A stretch of 64,000 nucleotides of DNA from Myroides guanonis (GTDB lineage: Bacteria; Bacteroidota; Bacteroidia; Flavobacteriales; Flavobacteriaceae). Position numbers and translations under genes: made by a program. Position 1 is the stretch's first letter, and each line of letters opens with the position of its first letter. Shown here in pieces: positions 37,146 through 47,000 of this stretch. The stretch spans positions 1 to 64,000 of the forward strand of contig NZ_FORU01000011.1 in NCBI RefSeq assembly GCF_900114085.1, given 5' to 3'. The notes under the pieces are model-generated. The model was not told where the DNA came from and did not search any database. It saw only the letters and a list, made by a program, of their open reading frames with translations.

Positions 37146-38090
37146 CATTGTATCTTGTTTTTTCAAAAACGTTATTGTAGCTTCTAATGCTTGCATTCTC
37201 GCCTTTTTCTCTGATAGAAATAAGTCATGCATTCCTCCTTTTACTACACATTGCTCTACTTGATTGCCCATTTTCATACCAATACTATGAATATGTTTTA
37301 CGTTTAGAACAACATCTGTTTGTCTCGCTATTGCAGTGAGTTCTTTAGGTTTAGACGAATGATCTGAATGCATCAATAAGATGGGAACATTAATCTTAGA
37401 ATGTGCAACCAATCTTTGTGCTTTATAAACGGCTTGAATCCAAGCTAAATATGCCGGAAAAGAGTCGATAGGTTTCTTAACTGTATCAAATTCCCATTCA
37501 CCGCCATATGTTTTTAATAAACTTTTCCCATAAACTGGTGAAACCCCACCGCTAAACGCCAGATAAGGGTGTAGTTTTAAACCAAACCACATTAACCATG
37601 GGATATTCTTTCGCAACAAATAAGGCAAGTTAAACTCCAAAAAAGGAGAGTTCAAAATTAAACCGTGTATACTGTCTTTCTTATCACCTATTAAAGTGTA
37701 ATAACTCACCAATAATCCACCCGTGCTATGTCCTAAAAAGTACAATTGCGTATTGGGATTTTTATTTAATATAAAATTGATTCCATATTCTAAATCTTCA
37801 AAATACTCTGTCATCGACTTACAAAAATTTGGGTGTTGATGACTTAGGTAAGAACGTCCACATTTTCGCAGGTCAATTGCATAAAAATTTATACCATGAG
37901 ATCCATAAAAATCCAGGAGCTCTAATTGAAAGAAATAATCGTTAAATCCATGTACATATAACAAGGTTTGTTTCGCAAATTTCTTATTTGCTTTAGACTC
38001 TATTAGTGTTGTAATCACTTTACCTTCATAGTCTTTCTTACATGTATGTTGATGAGTGATATATTCATCGTGAACAAGGTGTATTGCCAT
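37125..38090 (-). CDS. Alpha/beta hydrolase, monoacylglycerol lipase-like
   Basis: 321 residues, no signal peptide. The serine aminopeptidase/lysophospholipase S33 fold is visible: oxyanion segment LLYVHGFNDYFFQ, DLRKCGRS, nucleophile elbow GHSTGG (about 138-143), acid in LLMHSDHSS and catalytic His in KGGMHDLFLS. It would cut a carboxylic ester, probably of a lipid. It follows the cardiolipin synthase gene by 30 bases on the same strand, so phospholipid turnover is a fair guess. Its last few codons lie in the terminator stem. Confidence 0.85.
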   Translation of the reverse strand: MAIHLVHDEYITHQHTCKKDYEGKVITTLIESKANKKFAKQTLLYVHGFNDYFFQLELLDFYGSHGINFYAIDLRKCGRSYLSHQHPNFCKSMTEYFEDLEYGINFILNKNPNTQLYFLGHSTGGLLVSYYTLIGDKKDSIHGLILNSPFLEFNLPYLLRKNIPWLMWFGLKLHPYLAFSGGVSPVYGKSLLKTYGGEWEFDTVKKPIDSFPAYLAWIQAVYKAQRLVAHSKINVPILLMHSDHSSKPKELTAIARQTDVVLNVKHIHSIGMKMGNQVEQCVVKGGMHDLFLSEKKARMQALEATITFLKKQDTMQKATSN

Positions 38091-38120
38091 ATATTTTTTG
38101 TTAGAGGTGTCCTATATTTG

Positions 38121-39596
38121 TTATAATAACGGTGATAATAATCGAATAAAACTATTTTTAAAACGATGCCATACAGAGCGTTTATACCAACGATTGTAAT
38201 CAAAACGAGTTGCGTGTTTACAGTCTTCATGAAACATTGCTCTCATTTCATTTGCAACTTCCTTGTCATATATTACAGCATTTACTTCAAAATTCAAATC
38301 AAAACTTCGATGGTCTAAATTACAGGTTCCTATAGAGGTTACATCTGAATCGGTTACCAAGGTTTTTGCGTGGACAAATCCTTTGTTGTATCTAAATATC
38401 TCTACTCCTACTTTCAATAGTTCTTCAAAATAAGATTCAGAAGCCAATTTCACCAATCTAGAATCGGATTTACCTGGGACCAATATCTTTACCTTTTTTC
38501 CACTCATTGCAGCCATGATGATTGCTTGTTGCAAAGACTCATCGGGAATATAATAAGGGGTTGTAATTAGTATTTCACTTTTTGCATGATGTATGGCTTG
38601 TAATACGCTGTACAAAATACTTGGTAAATCAGAATCTGGGCCTGATGATATAATTTGCACTGGTGTTTTCTTATTTAGGCTATTGGGGATAATTGGAAAA
38701 AACCTTTCAGATATCACTAAATTCTGTTTACTGGAAAAGTTCCAATCACATAGAAAAGCATGTTGTAATCCATAAGCTCCACTCCCATCGATTCTCATAT
38801 GTGTATCTCTCCAAAACAAATTGTTTTTTTCCTTTTTCCTATTGTCATACTTATCCGATATGTTGATTCCTCCGGTATAACCTATACATCCATCTATTAC
38901 CACTATTTTACGGTGATTTCTGTAATTCATTCTATTGGCTAGTGCTATCCAAATGATTCTGTTGAAGGGGAAAATTTCTACTCCCGCCGCTTTTAATTTT
39001 CTAACAAGGGTTTTTCTAATTGTTCGGCTACCAAAATCGTCATAAATGAATCGTACCTCAACTCCTTCAATGGCTTTCTGTATTAAAACTTCTGCTACTT
39101 CGTTTCCAATCTCATCATCTTCATAGATATAATATTCTATGTGTATTTGTTTTTTAGCTGCTTTTAGGTCTTCCAATAAACGGGGAAAAAACACTTCTCC
39201 ATTTTTGAGTATCTCAACTTCATTTTCAATTAAAAGGGGGCTTTCACCCATATTCACATTTGATAACATGCGAATCAAATCTTTATTTTCTTCTATCAGA
39301 TCACTACTAGCTTGTTTAAATTCTTGATGAATTGCTTGTAATCGCTTATTTAAATTTTTCCCATATACATCATCTGCTTTTAGCTTTTTAGAATACATCT
39401 TACGCTTTCGATAGTTTATACCAAAAGAAAAATAAAAGAGTACTCCCAAAATAGGAACAAAAAAAATGAGCAATAGATATGCTAGAGCTTTAGAAGTAGA
39501 ATGTGAATCATAGATGATTCGCAGAGCTACTAGAATGAGAAAAAGCAAATAGATTAACTCTACATAAAGCAGCCAATCAGTTAGTATAATTTGCAT
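38121..39596 (-). CDS. cls: Cardiolipin synthase (phospholipase D family)
   Basis: 491 residues, inner membrane. Two N-terminal helices (about 9-27 and 38-57) precede two PLD domains with HKD motifs: HRKIVVIDGCIGYTGG (about 224-239) and HAKTLVTDSDVTSIGTCNLD (about 410-429). The enzyme joins two phosphatidylglycerol molecules, or a related pair, into cardiolipin. Length and order match bacterial ClsA. It is the first gene of a pair with the lipase-like hydrolase. Confidence 0.92.
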   Translation of the reverse strand: MQIILTDWLLYVELIYLLFLILVALRIIYDSHSTSKALAYLLLIFFVPILGVLFYFSFGINYRKRKMYSKKLKADDVYGKNLNKRLQAIHQEFKQASSDLIEENKDLIRMLSNVNMGESPLLIENEVEILKNGEVFFPRLLEDLKAAKKQIHIEYYIYEDDEIGNEVAEVLIQKAIEGVEVRFIYDDFGSRTIRKTLVRKLKAAGVEIFPFNRIIWIALANRMNYRNHRKIVVIDGCIGYTGGINISDKYDNRKKEKNNLFWRDTHMRIDGSGAYGLQHAFLCDWNFSSKQNLVISERFFPIIPNSLNKKTPVQIISSGPDSDLPSILYSVLQAIHHAKSEILITTPYYIPDESLQQAIIMAAMSGKKVKILVPGKSDSRLVKLASESYFEELLKVGVEIFRYNKGFVHAKTLVTDSDVTSIGTCNLDHRSFDLNFEVNAVIYDKEVANEMRAMFHEDCKHATRFDYNRWYKRSVWHRFKNSFIRLLSPLL

Positions 39597-39654
39597 GAAT
39601 GATAAATCAAATTTCGAGTGAGAATTACTATTCTCTCTCCTTGTTAAAAGCTAA

Positions 39655-40032
39655 TTAAAAAACACCATCTTCATTCAAGAGTGTTTTAGGTAAGTTTTGC
39701 TTAACCTCCCAATATTCATTGATAAGATGTTCTTTAAAGCGAAAAATAAAAACTGCCACATATTCTTCTTTTGATACTGTATTGCAGATTCGAATATGGG
39801 CCATAACCAAATCATTCTGTTCTATCAGTCTTAAAAATTGATGCTTGATTTTTTCCTTTTCTAAACTACATTCCTTTAAGTAAGCGATTAAAGCTGTTTT
39901 TCCTTTTTTACATTCAACAGTATGATGAATGAACTCAGGTGCTGTATAATTAGCAAAGGCTTTTTCTATAGCGCCTTCAAAAACCAAGTTTACAAACTGT
40001 TTCGCAATATCTCTTTTAGGTGTAAATTCCAT
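39655..40032 (-). CDS. SnoaL/NTF2-like protein
   Basis: About 125 residues from the ATG at 40032. The frame stays open to a TTG at 40101, adding 23 residues (MFSKFIGLLHRFIRLIV and on) that look hydrophobic but lack family support. The core (FVNLVFEGAIEKAFANYTAPEF, then IHHTVECKKGKTALIAYL) has the helix-strand order of the cystatin-like NTF2/SnoaL fold, as in predicted ester cyclases and lyases. Substrate unknown. It lies 58 bases upstream of cls on the same strand and may share its transcript. Confidence 0.7.
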   Translation of the reverse strand: MEFTPKRDIAKQFVNLVFEGAIEKAFANYTAPEFIHHTVECKKGKTALIAYLKECSLEKEKIKHQFLRLIEQNDLVMAHIRICNTVSKEEYVAVFIFRFKEHLINEYWEVKQNLPKTLLNEDGVF

Positions 40033-40221
40033 AGTGTTGCTTTTTGGTGGTACAATAAGTCTAATAAACCTATGTAATAGTCCTATAAATTTACTAAACA
40101 ATTGTCAATAAGTGGCTATTCGTGTTTTCTTTTTTAATTGGGGATTTGTTGATTCGTAGATATTCAAAGAAGCGAAGAAGCAAAGGGGCTAAAAGGTGAA
40201 GGTGGACTTAAATTAGAAAGA

Positions 40222-40272
40222 GATTGTGGGTCAAGCTAGCAATGACAGGATGAGTGGATGAGTGGATGAGAA
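40222..40272. repeat. Dispersed GATTG-GGGTCAAG-type repeat followed by an 8-bp tandem
   Basis: Bases 40222-40250 (starting GATTGTGGGTCAAGC and continuing TAGCAATGAC) resemble 61390-61423 (starting GATTTCGTATCAAGT and continuing CCGCAATGAC) and more weakly 62525-62549. From 40249, units GATGAGTG, GATGAGTG and GATGAGAA follow at an 8-bp period. The surrounding 40033-40679 is otherwise gene-free. Confidence 0.5.
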
Positions 40273-40679
40273 ATGAGGGAATTCATAGCATTTATACTAT
40301 TTTCTAGAGTATTAAAAAATATTTTAAAAAATATATCACTACAATATTGTTTTGTAAAATTATATCACTACATTTGAATCGTATTGAAATAGAGACTACT
40401 AAGTATTCTATTTCTTTAGAACGTTTGTTTTACACTTAAGATAGGGATTACTTTAAAACAGTAATGCTCTTAGTTTCAACTTGAGCTTTTCAAGTTATCT
40501 ATTATTCTGAAAGCAAACACTTTTGCAAATTAGGAATATTATTATTTTCACAAGAAATCAATTGAGATTTCATCGCCTTCTTCTTTAGAGTGGAATAGCT
40601 TTTGCAAACAACCGCTAACCTCTAAATCCTTTCACAACACGGAGTAAGTAAACACACTTGCTTTAGATTCAAACTTTTT

Positions 40680-40801
40680 ACAATCCGCCAAAATGCGAGC
40701 CCAAGTCTTTTATGTATTTTTTCATGGATAGTATTTCTTTTACATTGGCCCTTTATAGCTAGAGTTTTGTTTGACAGACATCCAATGTAAGGGCGGATTG
40801 T
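40680..40801. repeat. Nested inverted repeats, possible structured RNA or mini-element
   Basis: The outer arms ACAATCCGCC (40680-40689) and GGCGGATTGT (40792-40801) are perfect 10-bp complements. Inside, TTACATTGG (40740-40748) pairs with CCAATGTAA (40782-40790), one base from the right outer arm. No open frame covers it. It could be a structured RNA leader, a remnant transposon end or a regulatory cruciform; it lies 70 bases past the end of the - strand HTH gene. Confidence 0.5.
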
Positions 40802-40870
40802 TTTACATCTCTTTAATCCAAATTGACAAATTACAGTTCATAGTATTGAAGTAATAGAGACTGAAAACAA

Positions 40871-41479
40871 TTAAGTGATGTCGTATTCGTCTTCTTGTTC
40901 TTTTAATATTTTTTGAATTTCAGATTCATCCTTTTTCAAATATTCTGAAGCTACATTTTTATCTATGTAAATGGTTTCACGAACTCTTTTAAACGGCATC
41001 TTCAAAAAATTATTCATCCTTTGTTCATAGGCGAGTAAACTAGTGATTTCAGTACTTTTTCTTCCTTTAGTAATTGCAGGATCAATTTGAGCAAATAGAA
41101 TTTTGGAGGTAGTTGGACGCAACAATGCTCCCTTTTCTATAAGAGCCTCAAGAGCTAAAGCCATGCTGTTTGTAAAATCCTTGGTTATTTTACCTTTATT
41201 AGCTCTGTTTTTGATGATTTTTTGTGTCTCCTCAGGTAAGTCTTTCAATTTAGGAAGTGGATAATCTGGGTCTGCAAACTTATAATAAGGCAATCCAAAA
41301 ATTGATGCTATAGCAGTCATTTTGTCAAAAGAAAACGTGATTTCACCTTTTATTAATTTGCGCACATAGGTGCTATTGGTTTTTAAATTGTCGACCACAT
41401 CAACGATTTCAATTTCGTAGTGCTCTAAATAACGTTGCACTTGCTTACCAAACTGCTTTCTAGATTGCTCTGTATCCAT
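40871..41479 (-). CDS. XRE-like helix-turn-helix DNA-binding protein
   Basis: 202 residues. The N-terminal 70 (FGKQVQRYLEHYEIEIVDVV, NSTYVRKLIKGEITFSFDKM, IASIFGLPYYKFADPDYP) fit a lambda-repressor/XRE fold of four helices, although the turn is diverged. The remaining 130 residues are basic and helical with no recognised domain (KLKDLPEETQKIIKNRANKG; ETIYIDKNVASEYLKKDE). It could be a regulator of the structured flanks. It stands alone between 0.8 kb of non-coding DNA on each side. First ATG used. Confidence 0.7.
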   Translation of the reverse strand: MDTEQSRKQFGKQVQRYLEHYEIEIVDVVDNLKTNSTYVRKLIKGEITFSFDKMTAIASIFGLPYYKFADPDYPLPKLKDLPEETQKIIKNRANKGKITKDFTNSMALALEALIEKGALLRPTTSKILFAQIDPAITKGRKSTEITSLLAYEQRMNNFLKMPFKRVRETIYIDKNVASEYLKKDESEIQKILKEQEDEYDIT

Positions 41480-42089
41480 ATCAGATTAAATTAAATCATC
41501 GAACTGCTTACAGCTTACGCCAACAAATGACTGTTGTACTTATAAAAAAGGCATACAATAGTACTCTTATAGAAAATATATAAATATTTCTACGACAGTA
41601 CATTACCTTAAAAACAAGGCTACCAAGTCATTAACTGAGTATAAGAAGTAAATACGATGATTGTTTCAGTGTGAAAATAATTATTTTCTTAATATTATCC
41701 AAATGAATATATAAAAAAGCATTTTCTAATTTAGAAACTAGTTCTTTTTACTTATTAAACTTTTCAAAGTAAAGAGCACATTTTTTCTCTTACTAAAACA
41801 TCCACAAGTCTTCGCTATTATTCCCATTCTGTTCAACTGTTTATGAAGTCTTTTATCAAGCAGGAAACACGAATAGATTGACTTATAACTAAGATTCAAC
41901 GCAGCATGGAAAGCAGTATTTATTGCTATCCATCCATTCCCTTTTTACACTTGGTTTCGCCGAGGAAAAGAAACTTAAAACGAACAAAATTCTTTAACTC
42001 TAAATTGTCGCCTATGAAACAAACTTGTTGCGAGGTTTTATCAATTTTAAATAGTTTATCACACATCTCTTAGAAGTAAAACAACCTCC
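41480..42089. other. Long non-coding spacer
   Basis: This 610-base stretch between the HTH gene and the hairpins before the next gene contains no credible open frame, tRNA or tandem repeat that I can find. It is AT-rich on its left half. Confidence 0.5.
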
Positions 42090-42154
42090 TCTTATGTGAA
42101 TATAGTATAGGTGAATCATTTGTTAGTTACTAGTTTTAGACCTTTCACATAAGA
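42090..42154. other. 11-bp inverted repeat in the leader region of the secreted-protein locus
   Basis: TCTTATGTGAA (42090-42100) and TTCACATAAGA (42144-42154) are exact complements with a 43-base loop. The structure lies about 135 bases before the gene starting at 42290 and may be an operator or RNA hairpin. Confidence 0.5.
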
Positions 42155-42214
42155 ACAAGACTCCTCTCCTCATCGCGATCTTTCACAACAGCTGAAAACG
42201 CGTACCGCTTTTTT

Positions 42215-42244
42215 ATTCTTCTCTTGTTTAATCAGGAGAAGAAT
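42215..42244 (+). promoter_or_regulatory. 9-bp hairpin in the 5' leader of the 42290 gene
   Basis: ATTCTTCTC (42215-42223) pairs with GAGAAGAAT (42236-42244). It ends 45 bases before the ATG, so it is likely to be in the mRNA leader. Confidence 0.45.
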
Positions 42245-42289
42245 AGATTTCAAAACACTAATAGCCGAAATTCAAACAAATCATAGCGA

Positions 42290-43018
42290 ATGAAAACACG
42301 TACAGCGTTTTTAAAAACCATTAGCACTACCCTATTATGCTTGCTTTTAGCAATAGGCTATGCACAGAAAAAAGAAACCGTTACTATCAAAGGGAAAATA
42401 ACCGTTGAAGGAACCAATAAACCACCCATAGGAATAATCAGTCTCATTGAAGTAGGCGCTGCCGATTATTTAATTAAAGGATCCCAAGTGGGACAAGAAA
42501 AAGATATTATAGGAACTAACCGCCACACCTTTGTTGAAAAAGATGGCAGTTACTCGTTCACCGTACAAAAAAATGCTACGGTATATCTCCGAGATTTTGG
42601 CAATAGATATATTCCCGTAAACTTAGAGAAAATCAATGCTAGCCAAGAAAAAAACTTCAAACTCAAAGAAGTAAAAGGCCCTGAGTTTGAAACTTATAGA
42701 AAAAATTCTCCTTTAGACAAATTAAATGCTAAGGAGAAAAAAATTGATATCCACAAAAAAGTAAAAGTATCTGGAAATATCGTCGATGCCAATAATAAGA
42801 TTATAGACAACGCCACTATCATGCAATCTATTTTCTTCAACCAAGATGGAACCCCCTCTTTTACCCTGAGTGACAAAAATGGAAATTTCGAATATAAAGT
42901 TCAAAAAGGAAGTACTATATATATTAATTCTCCAGGGTTAGAAAATAAAGAATACACTGTTTTTTCCGATACAATACTAAAAGTAAAACTGCTGAAAGAG
43001 AATCCTTTTAAAAAATAA
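42290..43018 (+). CDS. Secreted protein with two carboxypeptidase-regulatory-like domains (copy 1)
   Basis: 242 residues with a signal peptide (about 1-25, ending AQ). Two related beta-sandwich domains follow: VTIKGKITVEGTNKPPIGII (about 32-140) and KKVKVSGNIVDANNKIIDNA (about 160-235). Each ends in a segment like G-S-Y/N-F-x-V-Q-K-x-x-T-I/V-Y and is related to CarboxypepD_reg/TonB plug-associated folds. The protein is paralogous to the next gene (43210), with matching HTFVEKDGSY and DIHKKVK motifs. It has no membrane anchor or lipobox, so it should be periplasmic or released. Function unknown; it lies upstream of the SusCD-peptidase genes. Confidence 0.75.
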   Translation: MKTRTAFLKTISTTLLCLLLAIGYAQKKETVTIKGKITVEGTNKPPIGIISLIEVGAADYLIKGSQVGQEKDIIGTNRHTFVEKDGSYSFTVQKNATVYLRDFGNRYIPVNLEKINASQEKNFKLKEVKGPEFETYRKNSPLDKLNAKEKKIDIHKKVKVSGNIVDANNKIIDNATIMQSIFFNQDGTPSFTLSDKNGNFEYKVQKGSTIYINSPGLENKEYTVFSDTILKVKLLKENPFKK

Positions 43019-43039
43019 AATCCTAGAATATAATCTCAA

Positions 43040-43110
43040 TACTTAGCTGTAGACCCTGACCTGGACAACAAACTAAATCTAAGCAAATTCTCTGTCGGAC
43101 TCGGTGTTTG
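43040..43110 (+). pseudogene. Possible gene remnant between the two paralogues
   Basis: A short frame reads LAVDPDLDNKLNLSKFSVGL and then GVCS before a stop, without a start or upstream homology. Its composition and ending resemble the C-terminus of an outer-membrane barrel protein. It is followed by an 8-bp stem CCCCATTC/GAATGGGG. The remnant reading is only a suggestion. Confidence 0.3.
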
Positions 43111-43209
43111 CAGTTAGGAGCTCCCCATTCTTTAACAGCAAGGTTGGGAATGGGGTATTATTCTAAACTATACCCAACAAACACATTTATCCTATTAAAA
43201 ACAACAATC

Positions 43210-43929
43210 ATGAAACAGTTTAAAGCGTTTTTAAAAATCGCACTTAGTTTATACATACTTCTACTGGCAGGAAGCCCCATAATTCACGCACAAGAAATTA
43301 CTATCAAAGGAAAAGTAAGCGTGGAAGGAAAAAACAAACCACCCGTTGGAGTTATCACTATCTATGAAGTTGGCGAAGCTGATTATTACTTCATATTAGA
43401 CGGTGAAAAAATAATAACTTCCAATCACCACACCTTTGTAGAAAAAGATGGTTCCTATGAGTTTAACATAAAAAAAGGCAGCAGTATTGCACTTAAAGGA
43501 AGTGGAGCACGATATTATCCCATAAAAAAAACAGAAAGCCTGAAAACCAGCCAAACCAAAGATTTTGTTTTAAAAGAGATATCCGATGTGGTATTAGCCA
43601 ATAAAGTACTGAGAAAAAACAATCCCTTAGACCAATCCAATGCCGAGGAAAAAAAATTCGACATTCATAAAAAAGTAAAACTATCGGGAACCATAACCGA
43701 CAGTAGCAATAGACCCCTTAAAGATGCTTTTGTACAACAACCGCTGGTTGCTTGTGAAGACCCATGGACTACTTCTTCTGTTGTAACCAACAACGATGGA
43801 AAGTTCAACTTCAATGTTCAAAAAGGATCTAGAATCTTATTTCTTAAGACAGGTTATCAATATCAATCCTATGAAATTTCATCAGATACTATTGTCAACA
43901 TTAAATTAAAATTGGAGAATCCTTTTTGA
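43210..43929 (+). CDS. Secreted protein with two carboxypeptidase-regulatory-like domains (copy 2)
   Basis: About 239 residues from the ATG at 43210. The open frame begins 34 codons earlier, but those codons include no signal peptide; the chosen start gives a clear one (MKQFKAFLKIALSLYILLLA, ending HAQ). The two beta-sandwich domains match the copy 1 protein: ITIKGKVSVEGKNKPPVGVI, then KKVKLSGTITDSSNRPLKDA, ending LKLENPF as copy 1 ends LLKENPFKK. The pair arose by tandem duplication and diverged. It lies 155 bases before susC. Function unknown. Confidence 0.75.
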   Translation: MKQFKAFLKIALSLYILLLAGSPIIHAQEITIKGKVSVEGKNKPPVGVITIYEVGEADYYFILDGEKIITSNHHTFVEKDGSYEFNIKKGSSIALKGSGARYYPIKKTESLKTSQTKDFVLKEISDVVLANKVLRKNNPLDQSNAEEKKFDIHKKVKLSGTITDSSNRPLKDAFVQQPLVACEDPWTTSSVVTNNDGKFNFNVQKGSRILFLKTGYQYQSYEISSDTIVNIKLKLENPF

Positions 43930-44084
43930 TTATACTCATAGGGCTATTCCTTATAATTTTAGGAATAGCCTAATCTTGATTTTAATACTTTTTTTACATC
44001 CCCTTCTCCTTCTTGTTACGAGTTGGAGGAAGGTTTTATTTCCCTTCTTTCAAATTCCTATTCCAATCTTAAACACTATATACT

Positions 44085-47000
44085 ATGAAACACCTTTTAC
44101 TAAAAGTTGTGTCTCCATCCCTATTGTTCTTATTATGGGGGTTATTTTTAACACTGCCCAGCCTAGCAGCTACGCACAGCTTTACCCCCATACAAAAAAC
44201 TTGGAAATTGCGGGGAGTAGTCCGCGATGTGGACGGTCCTTTGCCCGGCGTAATTGTCACTTGTAGTGCTGGAGCTGTAATAACAGACACCAACGGGAAC
44301 TATGTCATCGACACTCAAATTGGAGATGTGGTCTTTTTTTCCTTTGTTGGATACAGTACCCAACAAGTCTTCATAAAAAACCAAACCATCTTAGATATCA
44401 TATTAAAAACAGATGTTACTCAATTAGACCAAATTACGGTTAACACGGGGTATTATACCGTTAAAGACCGAGAACGCACGGGAAACATCGCCAAAGTAAC
44501 CGCTAAAGACATCGAATTTCAAGCCATCACCAACCCCTTACAAGCCCTTCAAGGACGTATGGCAGGAGTAGATATCTCTCAAAACAGCGGTTTAGCAGGT
44601 GGAGGATTTCGAGTTAAGATACGCGGTAGAAACAGTTTACAAAATCTTTCAACAACTTCTGCTAATGAACCCTTATATGTGATTGATGGAGTTCCTCTCC
44701 TTCAAACGAATGGTAAGATTTCTGGTCTATCCCTTGAGGTTTTAAGGAATTCCTTTAGTGCTCTGAGCGCCATTAACCCCAATGATATTGAGAGTATAGA
44801 GGTTTTAAAAGATGCAGATGCCACCGCTATTTACGGTTCTAGAGGAGCCAATGGAGTAGTATTGATCACTACTAAAAAAGGAAAAGAGGGTAAAACCCAA
44901 TTTAGCTTAAATGCATCTACAGGATTCTCTAAAGTAGGATCGTTTATGAAGATGATGAACACCCAAGAATTCAACAAATTGCGAGACGAAGCCTTCGCCA
45001 ATGATGGTATTACCACATTCCCTGCTAATGCTTATGATATGAATGGAGCTTGGGACAGAAATCGCTATACGGACTGGCAAAAAGAGTTGATAGGAAAAAC
45101 CGCTATAGACAAAAACATTTCCTTTGGTATGCGAGGAGGGAATGAATACACACGCTTTAACTTCAACCTAGCCCATGGCGAAAACAGCACTGTTTTTCCG
45201 TCTAGCAAAGGTTATGCGAGAAACTCCGCCTTAATTAGTGTAGATCATCAAAGCAAAGATGCTAAATTAAAAATACAAAGCTCCACCTCCTATTCAGCTC
45301 AAAGTAATGATTTGCCTGCTGCAGACTTTACAACCCCTGCTTTAAACCTAGCACCCAATGCACCTGCCTTGCATAATCCAGATGGCAGTTTGAATTGGCA
45401 AAATGGAACCTTTAACAATCCTTTATCTCAATTAAACAAAACTTATAATAGTAATACTCGCACACTTATACTCAACACCCAGGTTTCGTATAGCTTTTTT
45501 CCAAACACCTTTTTAAAGGTGAATGCAGGTATAACCACCAATTCCATCAAGGAAATGCAATTAGCACCACATACCATTTATAATCCTGCTTATGGTTACA
45601 CAAGTGCTTCTTCTCAATCGACCCTAAATGATTATAGTTCTGACTCCTATATAATAGAACCCCAATTCCATTGGAATCAAGATTGGGGACTTCATGAAGT
45701 GAATGCTTTGGTGGGAGCGAGTTATCAAGCAAGCACTACTGATAACTTCGGAGCCTTTGGATTTGGCTTTAGTTCAAACGCCTTCATTACCAATTTAGCA
45801 GCAGCAACATATCAATATATATTAAACGGAACAAATAGTGAGTACAAATACGCTTCTATATTTGCGCGTTTGAATTATGGCTATAAGGAACGTTACTTTT
45901 TAAACCTTACCGCAAGACGGGATGGATCAAGTCGTTTTGGACCTGATAAAAAATATGGAAATTTCGGAGCTGTTGGAGCAGCATGGCTTTTCTCTGAAGA
46001 ACTTCTATTCAAAGACCATCGCTGGTTGAGTTTTGGAAAATTAAGGGGAAGCTATGGAACAACGGGTAGCGACAATATAGGGGACTATGCCTATTTAGAC
46101 ACCTATTCTTCTGGTTACCAACAAATTTATGACGGCATCAGCGGACTTGCTCCAACCAAATTGTTTAACCCAGATTACGGTTGGGAAAAAACGGACAAAC
46201 TGGAAGCTGCTGTTGAATTGGGTTTTTTGAAAAATCGCATCAACACCAGCGTTTCTTGGTATCAAAACCGTTCGTCTAACCAATTGTTAGACTATTCACT
46301 GCCAAACACTACAGGTTTTTCAGGGATAAACAGTAACTTTCCTGCTACCATCCAAAACAGCGGTTGGGAGGTCACTTTCAACGTCAGTCCCATCCAATCC
46401 AAAGATTGGAATTGGAGTACAAACTTTAATATCTCTTTTCCTAAAAACGAGCTTCTGGACTTTCCCAATATAGAATCTTCTCCTTATAGAAATAGCTTGA
46501 TAGTTGGAGAAAGTGTGAATATCGTTAAACTCTATCACTATGAAGGAATGGACCCAACCACTGGGCTTTATAAATTTAAAGACTATGACAACAACAACAT
46601 CATCAATGCCGCTGACAAAAAAGCCTTTAAAAGCATAGAAACTAGTTTCCACGGTGGTTTTCAAAATACGATATCCTACAAAAATCTACAATTAGACTTT
46701 TTATTTCAATTTGTAAAACAAACGAATTACAATTTTTATCAATTAATATCCAATCCTCCAGGTTTCTTAAATGGAACTCCATCCATTATGACCGATCGTT
46801 GGACCCCTGAAAACACACAAGCTCTCTTTTCTAAAGCGACCACACAATATAACCAATATTCAACGCAAGTTGCAACTATGCGAGAAAGCGACCATGCTAT
46901 TGGCGATGCTTCTTATATACGTTTGAAAAACATTTCTATCTCTTATAATTTTGTTATTCCAAAAATGCCGAACACCAATATTCGCGTTTATCTACAAGGA

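Noticed and set aside
43976-44293. Short frames overlapping the start of susC
   Set aside because: They lie in other frames of the signal peptide and plug region; no family likeness.
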